From: CBDVBD01 sp965372135
GTDB taxonomy: Bacteria > Electryoneota > RPQS01 > CBDVBD01
Assembly (NCBI GenBank): GCA_965372135.1
Contig: CBDVBD010000112.1
Coordinates: 1 to 11,123, forward strand
Length of the DNA: 11,123 nt
Reading direction: 5' to 3'
Shown one piece after another: positions 5,393 through 11,123 of the stretch (positions within the stretch are counted from its first letter, which is position 1; every line of letters begins with the position of its first letter). Position numbers and translations under genes: made by a program. The notes below the pieces were generated by a model, which was not told where the DNA came from, ran no database searches, and worked only from the letters and a program-made list of their open reading frames with translations.

Positions 5393-8300
5393 ATGCCCAT
5401 TAGTTATTCCGTCTCCATAGGACATTACTCACCCTTAATACGGCACTTTGTATGCTGTCTGCTGTTTTTGTGCCTGGGATGGCTTCTCGTGCCCCCTCTT
5501 TCCTGGGCGGAATCAAATCCTGACACCGTCCATATTGGTGTGCAACTGAAATTAGAGCAGCTGGATGTACCCGACCCCTTTGTCAAGGTGTCAGGCTGGT
5601 CCTTGATCACATTGGACCTTTCTGGCTTGGACTCCGCATTTTGGGAAGCCATTGCAGCAGATACCGCTGTTCAGGATACCACACTACCTGACACTACAGT
5701 CCAGGACACCACCGCGATTGAAACCATCCCCGATACCACCGCGATTGATTCCACCACGATAGATACCGTGCGTTGGGAATACTCCTATCGCGGATTGTTG
5801 GATTCCGATTGGGATTTATGGCGGGAAGACGAGGTAACGGAACGCCCGAATGAGGGTTATGCACGCGTTACCAGGACGTCTTTCCACCGGCAGAGGGGTG
5901 TACCCTATGTTCTTACGTTAGACGATTACCGCTGGCTGTTGCTGGCGCAGGATCTGCGGGAGGACTTCCGGGAAACTACTCTGACCAGCTTAGGTGAAGA
6001 GCGTTCCCGCAATCGACAGGGCGGCTTGAATATCGTTCTGCCCACTCGGATCCGCAGCAAGGCGTTCCGCAGGATTTTTGGCGGTGACCGCGTGGGCTTG
6101 AATATGACAGGGGAAGTGAACCTCACCGGTGGGTTACGCCGGGAAAAGCGCGACCAGCTTCAGTCCAACTTGGCGGAAGCCGATGCCAACTACAGTTTCC
6201 GAATCGACCAATCCCAGCGCTTCACCATCGTCGGGCAGGTGGGTGATAAAGTCAACGTACGGATTGACCAGGATTCGGAGCGCCTATTTGAATTCCAAAA
6301 CGCCATCAAACTGGAATACACCGGATACGAAGACGAAATCATCCAGAAAATCGAAGCCGGAAACGTTGCCCTGTCCCTATCCGGCACTCGATTGGCGGCG
6401 TTCAGCGCCCGAAACGAAGGGTTATTCGGACTGAAAACCCAGTTGAAAGTCGGTCCCTTGGACATGACTGCCATCGCTTCACTGGAAAAAGGCGAGAAAA
6501 ACAAAATTTCAGTCAATTCCGGCTCCCAAGAGACCACTCGAACCATCCATAATACCAGCCCCCTTTTGAATACGTACTTCTTTGTGGATGAAGCATATCG
6601 GGAAAACTTCAGGCATTTCAATTCCGATTTATATCATCTCTCGACATTAGATTCAACATATTTAATTGATGATCAACAATTCGATCTGTATAGAAGTGTG
6701 TCAACTATCGTCCAGACTGTGTCAGGATGGGCGGTGTATGATCCGTTAAACACCAATTTTGATTCATTGGTATCTGGGGATCAGAACCACCAATATAAAA
6801 CCTTTGAGTTGATGGAACCCAATGAAGATTATACCATCGATCATATCTTAGGATATGTCCGGCTTGCCTCTCCATTAGGCGGTTCGACGGTGTTAGCCTG
6901 CGCATACAGAACCCCAACTGACACTATTGGCCATATAAGATCCATTGCCCCGGACCCCGGAAGCGGGTTGAATATTCATCTGAAATTGTTGCGTCCCGAG
7001 ATCCCAACGGATACCGACAGCACTTGGAATTTAATGTTCCGCAATGTCTATTCCCTTTATGCTACCAATATCAATCGGGAAGGATTTGAATTAAAGATAA
7101 AATATCATCAGACCGGTGCCGCTGATGAAGAAGACCAAAATGTGAATGGTGAACAGTGGTCTTATCTGAGAATCTTTGGTTTGGACAGAGACTCGCCGAG
7201 TGCACCCGGTACTCCGGATGGAATAATTGATGACAATCGATCCATCATTGACTTGGATCGGGGGGAAATCATCTTCCCCGACCTCCGACCGTTCGATCCG
7301 GAGGGATACTATATCGATGGGCAGTTGACCGGTGATAACTGGTTGTTAGATGATCGACGGCTACGGGCAATTTATGATACATTATCCAATTACTATCCAC
7401 CTTACAATTTCTATCTCGATGTTAAATACACCAATGTCTCATCCATTTTTAACTTGGACTTTAATGTATTAGAGAATTCGGAGGAAGTGTACTTAAACGG
7501 TGCTCAATTAAGTCGTGGACAGGACTACACCATAGATTACATGTCCGGGCAGTTGGTAATATTGAACCAAGCCGCCCTGTCACCGGGTGCTGACTTGGAA
7601 ATCCTCTACGAAAGCGGATCCATTTTTCAATTGGACAAGAAAACTCTGTTGGGATTTCGTGCCGAATATTCTCTATGGGGAGAACAGTCTTTCGTGGGCG
7701 GGACGGTTTTATACTTAAATGAAAAACCTTTGGATCGTCGGGTACGAGTCGGCTCCGAGCCCATGCAAAATTTCCTTTGGGATGTCAACAGCAAGATGGT
7801 TTTCAAGCCGGAAATCCTCACCACAATGGTAGATGCCCTGCCGTTTGTGGAATCCGAATCCGAATCACAGATTACCATCGAAGGGGAAATAGCTCAGGTC
7901 TTCCCCAATCCAAATTCTCTGAACAGTCCATCCACCGGGGATGATAACGGTGTGGCATACGTGGACGATTTCGAAGCGATCAAGCGAGCCACACCCTTGG
8001 GAATCATGCGCCGGGTGTGGTATCGAGCTTCCTATCCTGAAGGAGCAGTTGATGTGGACCACCGGGTGGGGGATTCGTTGTGGTGGTACAATCCCTACGA
8101 CCAGATTCCCATTAACGAGATCTGGCCCGATCGGGAAGTAAACGCCAACGTGGCTCAGAATACCCACGTGATGTCCATATTTTTCAAACCGGAAAGTGAC
8201 AATGGTAGTCCGGATCGCAGTTGGAACGGCATAATGCGCCATTTGCCTTCGGGATATAACGACCAATCCGATTCCAAATACCTGGAAATATGGCTGAAGA

Positions 8301-11123
8301 GACGAAGAGGTGTGCAGGGGAAAATTTATTTCGACTTCGGTCAGATTTCCGAGGATGTTATACCCAATGATACGCTTGATACCGAAGATCAACCCCTGTC
8401 CGGCCTTACTATCTCTAATCCCAGGCAGTTCTCCGGTAATGGGATTCTTGATGACGGGGAGGATACAGGATTGGATGGGACACGTTATAGAGATAAAGAT
8501 GACCCTGATGATCTTTGGTACATCAATGGTTTGGATAACCCTGCTATTCCCTCCATCGATGACTGGGAATACAACCCAAGCTCGGATCGAAATAACTATT
8601 CCCACATCAATGGTACGCAGGGGAACGCCGATGATGAAAACGGTCGATATCCCGATACCGAAGACTTGGACGGCGACAACTTCCTGGATCTTTCGAACAA
8701 TTTCTACCGGTTCGGTTTCGAGCTGGGCAATCCGCAGGACTCGATAAAATACATCGCCGGCGGTCAAACCAATCCCTACGGCTGGCGTCTGTACCGGATT
8801 CCCCTCACTGACACTCTTCAGCAAGTGGGATCTCCCAATTGGTCCCAAATCGAGTATGCCCGTATCTGGATGACCGGCTTCGAAACCCGTACCAAAATAT
8901 CCATCGCCACCATGGAGTTAGTGGGAAACGACTGGAAGGAATCCAATCCTTCCGACTCGTTGGGCGACCGTGATTATCTGTCGGTGTCGGTGGTGAATAC
9001 CCACGAGCATCCGGGTACCCACGAGCATCCGGGATATTATTCCCCACCGGGAGTATTGGGTGAAGTGGATCCCATCACCGATGTCCGAGCCAAAGAGCAG
9101 GCAATGTCTTTGACTGTAAGTGGACTGCATCCCACGGAACCGATGTGGGTAGTGCGTCAACTCTACCGAAGCATGAGCCTGATCGAATATAAGAAACTGA
9201 AGGTGTTCGTGCACGGCGGTGGTCACAAAATGGTTACCTTCCCCGATGACCAGATTGAATTCCTGTTCAAGTTCGGCGCTGATACCTCCGACACCTCCGG
9301 GCATTATTACCAATACACCCAAACCCTTTACCCGGGATGGGATCCGCGCAACGAAATCATCATCGATTTCGATGTAATCACCGCGTTGAAATTGGAACGA
9401 CCTCCCGGTGTCACCCGGTGGTCAGAAGCATATAACGACGAGGGGGATTCCATTATGGTACAAGGGAATCCCAGTTTGACGACCATTCAGTATCTGGCAT
9501 TTGGAGTGCGGCGCAAACATCGTGACGCACCGCTCCGCAAGATTTCCACGGAGATCTGGGTGGATGAACTCCGCGTGTCCGATGTGTATCGTGAGTCGGG
9601 GATGGCGGGACGTGCCTCCATGACGGTTAATTTCGCCGACCTGGCGAACTTCACCGCTGTTATCAGCGCTCGGGAAGCCGAATTCCACAACATCAATGTA
9701 CGCACGCCTGGTATTAATCCCAGCGATCGATTTGACCAGACTTATTCCGGTACCTTGCATCTCAATAAATTCCTAAATCCCCGCTGGGGAGTCAATATCC
9801 CCATTACCACCAACTATTCCAAAAGCTCCAGTACTCCCAAATATCATCCCGGCAGCGACATTTTGGTCAACCGTGATGATCCGCCGGATACAGTGAAAAC
9901 CCTTAGCGAATTGTGGGGAGCTTCAGTGACTTTTTCTAAATCCACTCCATCCACAAACCCGTTTATCAGATACAGTATCGACCGCATCAACGTCTCCTAT
10001 AGCATCAATAGAAACAAAACTTCCAATCCCACAACGCTGTACAGCGAGTCGGAAACTAATAACGGATCCATCGGTTACAGCCTGAATTTCGACCAGGGAG
10101 AGGGGTTGGGTATCTTTTCCTTTACCCAGGGAATCCCTATTTTAAGAAAGTTAGCCGAAACCAGGCTTTACTATAAACCCACCCATTTCAATACAAGCTT
10201 GAATGGCAGCGAGAGTTCCACACAGAGTATGACGCGATCCGGGAACTACAACCAGTCATATGTCGTCCAAATCACTCGAAGTTTCGGTACCGGTATTCAA
10301 CCTTTTCAAAGCTTTAATGCTGATATTAGCCGCACGCATCGTTCTGATCTCAGTACCGGCGGTGTGTCTGCGCTGCTTGAAGGTGACTTGGGACGCGACA
10401 ATAACATCGACCAGACCATTAATACTAATTATAACCCGCAGTATGTAAATTTCCTAACCACCGAGGCATCTTACCGAACCACTTACGGCTGGTCTTGGGG
10501 GAATAACTTCGCCGAAAGCGGGCAAAATGTGTCGAACCAGAACACCCTTAACACCACGTTGGAGTTAAGAACCCAAGACCTGTTTCGCCCCTGGGTAGGT
10601 GGCGGAAGACAAATTGGAGAACCAAGTCGTTCCGGCGAGGGTCCTAAATCGATGCCTCCCGATGGTAAATCCGGAGGACCTGAACCACCCATTGAAAATC
10701 TAATTCCGGACGAAAAGTTTAGATTAGAAGGTTTGATGGAGGGGGAAGAGCCTTCAACGGAACCTCTTCCTGGAAAAAGAGAAACCCCGGCTCCGGAAAT
10801 GGAACCCAGACCTCAAGAAGGCGAGGAACCCGAGCAACCTCCAGGAGAGGGTGAAGAGGATAAAGGAGAGCCGGAAGCTAAAAAGCGGGTTCCCTCCTTA
10901 TTGGACGGTGCCAAGTTCCTGTTTCGTAGAATTGGGAACATCCGTTTTGACTATACCTTGCAAAACAATCTCAGACACCCTACGGTTTCGGGGCAGGCGG
11001 ACTGGAGGTACCAGCTTGGATTTGCCCAGTCTCCCAGAGTGGATAGAGTATCCGGTACCACCACCTCTACCGATGCCCGCACCGATGACTATCGGGTAAG
11101 CAGTTCTTTGAACCTAAGTAATA
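5393..11123 (+). CDS. sprA: SprA, outer-membrane translocon of the type IX secretion system, 3' end outside the window
   Basis: SprA (Sov in Porphyromonas) is the giant beta-barrel through which T9SS cargo crosses the outer membrane; it also supports gliding in some species. The frame stays open for 1910 codons to the right edge; the family usually reaches about 2,300-2,500, so several hundred residues are missing. Residues 1-39 are a signal peptide (core VCCLLFLCLGWLL, cut near SWA/ES). A Thr/Asp linker spans 90-125. Family blocks follow in order: RIFGGD (227-232), EYTGYEDEIIQKIEAGNV then LFGLKTQ (344-350), NGAQLSRGQDYTIDY, TLLGFRAEYSL (751-761), GVAYVDDFEA (853-862), the NGILDDGEDTGLDG-to-TEDLDGDN acidic stretch, WMTGF, and VVNTHEHPG...YYSPPGV. 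The later part alternates like barrel strands and contains an acidic Pro/Glu-rich insert at 1736-1831. The ATG at 5393 is the first start after an in-frame TAA (5363); it has GAGGG directly against it, too close for a Shine-Dalgarno. It is divergent from the MATE gene. Confidence 0.93.
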   Translation, partial: MPISYSVSIGHYSPLIRHFVCCLLFLCLGWLLVPPLSWAESNPDTVHIGVQLKLEQLDVPDPFVKVSGWSLITLDLSGLDSAFWEAIAADTAVQDTTLPDTTVQDTTAIETIPDTTAIDSTTIDTVRWEYSYRGLLDSDWDLWREDEVTERPNEGYARVTRTSFHRQRGVPYVLTLDDYRWLLLAQDLREDFRETTLTSLGEERSRNRQGGLNIVLPTRIRSKAFRRIFGGDRVGLNMTGEVNLTGGLRREKRDQLQSNLAEADANYSFRIDQSQRFTIVGQVGDKVNVRIDQDSERLFEFQNAIKLEYTGYEDEIIQKIEAGNVALSLSGTRLAAFSARNEGLFGLKTQLKVGPLDMTAIASLEKGEKNKISVNSGSQETTRTIHNTSPLLNTYFFVDEAYRENFRHFNSDLYHLSTLDSTYLIDDQQFDLYRSVSTIVQTVSGWAVYDPLNTNFDSLVSGDQNHQYKTFELMEPNEDYTIDHILGYVRLASPLGGSTVLACAYRTPTDTIGHIRSIAPDPGSGLNIHLKLLRPEIPTDTDSTWNLMFRNVYSLYATNINREGFELKIKYHQTGAADEEDQNVNGEQWSYLRIFGLDRDSPSAPGTPDGIIDDNRSIIDLDRGEIIFPDLRPFDPEGYYIDGQLTGDNWLLDDRRLRAIYDTLSNYYPPYNFYLDVKYTNVSSIFNLDFNVLENSEEVYLNGAQLSRGQDYTIDYMSGQLVILNQAALSPGADLEILYESGSIFQLDKKTLLGFRAEYSLWGEQSFVGGTVLYLNEKPLDRRVRVGSEPMQNFLWDVNSKMVFKPEILTTMVDALPFVESESESQITIEGEIAQVFPNPNSLNSPSTGDDNGVAYVDDFEAIKRATPLGIMRRVWYRASYPEGAVDVDHRVGDSLWWYNPYDQIPINEIWPDREVNANVAQNTHVMSIFFKPESDNGSPDRSWNGIMRHLPSGYNDQSDSKYLEIWLKRRRGVQGKIYFDFGQISEDVIPNDTLDTEDQPLSGLTISNPRQFSGNGILDDGEDTGLDGTRYRDKDDPDDLWYINGLDNPAIPSIDDWEYNPSSDRNNYSHINGTQGNADDENGRYPDTEDLDGDNFLDLSNNFYRFGFELGNPQDSIKYIAGGQTNPYGWRLYRIPLTDTLQQVGSPNWSQIEYARIWMTGFETRTKISIATMELVGNDWKESNPSDSLGDRDYLSVSVVNTHEHPGTHEHPGYYSPPGVLGEVDPITDVRAKEQAMSLTVSGLHPTEPMWVVRQLYRSMSLIEYKKLKVFVHGGGHKMVTFPDDQIEFLFKFGADTSDTSGHYYQYTQTLYPGWDPRNEIIIDFDVITALKLERPPGVTRWSEAYNDEGDSIMVQGNPSLTTIQYLAFGVRRKHRDAPLRKISTEIWVDELRVSDVYRESGMAGRASMTVNFADLANFTAVISAREAEFHNINVRTPGINPSDRFDQTYSGTLHLNKFLNPRWGVNIPITTNYSKSSSTPKYHPGSDILVNRDDPPDTVKTLSELWGASVTFSKSTPSTNPFIRYSIDRINVSYSINRNKTSNPTTLYSESETNNGSIGYSLNFDQGEGLGIFSFTQGIPILRKLAETRLYYKPTHFNTSLNGSESSTQSMTRSGNYNQSYVVQITRSFGTGIQPFQSFNADISRTHRSDLSTGGVSALLEGDLGRDNNIDQTINTNYNPQYVNFLTTEASYRTTYGWSWGNNFAESGQNVSNQNTLNTTLELRTQDLFRPWVGGGRQIGEPSRSGEGPKSMPPDGKSGGPEPPIENLIPDEKFRLEGLMEGEEPSTEPLPGKRETPAPEMEPRPQEGEEPEQPPGEGEEDKGEPEAKKRVPSLLDGAKFLFRRIGNIRFDYTLQNNLRHPTVSGQADWRYQLGFAQSPRVDRVSGTTTSTDARTDDYRVSSSLNLSN
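5660..5767 (+). repeat. Thr/Asp-rich linker with imperfect DTT repeats in SprA
   Basis: Residues about 90-125 repeat the unit DTT (QDTTLPDTTVQDTTAIE..., then PDTTAIDSTTIDTV). At DNA level GA[C/T]ACCACCGCGATTGA occurs at 5705 and 5732, a 27-base period, so part of the linker grew by duplication. It separates the N-terminal segment after the signal peptide from the conserved translocon body and probably serves as a flexible periplasmic spacer (inference). Confidence 0.6.
8998..9033 (+). repeat. Perfect 18-bp tandem duplication in sprA, encoding THEHPG twice
   Basis: TACCCACGAGCATCCGGG occurs twice back to back (8998-9015, 9016-9033), keeping the frame. It adds a second THEHPG (residues 1203-1208 and 1209-1214) in a block where SprA proteins, as I recall them, have a single N-x-E-x-N/H-P-G-Y motif before the PPG turn. 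The identity at all 18 bases suggests a recent slippage event. Confidence 0.8.
10598..10885 (+). other. Acidic Pro/Glu/Gly-rich insert within the SprA barrel region
   Basis: Residues about 1736-1831 are low complexity, dominated by E, P and G (for example GEEPEQPPGEGEEDKGEPEAKK), starting with a GGGRQIGEPSRSGEG stretch and ending in a basic KKR before ordinary barrel-like sequence resumes (RIGNIRFDYTLQNNL). It lacks strand-like alternation, so it is probably a disordered loop. Whether it faces the periplasm or the outside cannot be told from the sequence. Confidence 0.7.

Noticed and set aside
7865..8848. A 327-codon open frame on the minus strand
   Set aside because: It lies entirely antisense to conserved sprA blocks (FRAEYSL-DDFEA to WMTGF). 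The SprA frame explains the bases and the antisense product has no recognisable domain.

Overview
The window carries three protein genes, and two of them belong to the type IX secretion (T9SS) world. Their identity, a promoter of the Bacteroidota form (TTG-N20-TATATTTG) upstream of the middle gene, and the lack of a usable Shine-Dalgarno in front of all three starts point to a bacterium of the FCB group (Bacteroidota and relatives). I cannot name the phylum. The protein sequences do not look like textbook Flavobacterium or Porphyromonas, so a related or candidate phylum is possible (inference). Base composition is mixed: hand-counted 60-base lines range from about 33% to 60% G+C inside single genes.

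Layout. Bases 1-3210 (minus strand) are the 5' part of a large secreted cysteine peptidase of family C25, the gingipain/PorU family. Its 3' end lies off the left edge. Bases 3211-3672 are a 462-base gap with two inverted repeats and no convincing gene. Bases 3673-5022 (minus) are a complete MATE-family multidrug/sodium antiporter. Bases 5023-5392 are a divergent control region with a good promoter and a terminator-like hairpin for the MATE gene, and a dyad, a direct repeat and a weak promoter facing the right-hand gene. Bases 5393-11123 (plus) are the first 1910 codons of sprA, which encodes the giant outer-membrane translocon of the T9SS. It is uninterrupted and runs off the right edge.

How they fit together. 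SprA forms the barrel through which T9SS cargo crosses the outer membrane. C25 peptidases are classic T9SS cargo, and one member, PorU, is the sortase that processes cargo. The C25 protein here has a signal peptide, a propeptide-like region and an intact-looking His/Cys pair, so it could be a substrate of this SprA or its sortase. The missing C-terminus, where a T9SS sorting domain would sit, prevents a decision. The MATE transporter has no evident link to secretion. I found no RNA genes, CRISPR arrays, transposons or phage genes. The most interesting material is in the two intergenic regions and in small internal repeats and insertions in sprA; I do not see a wholly new system.
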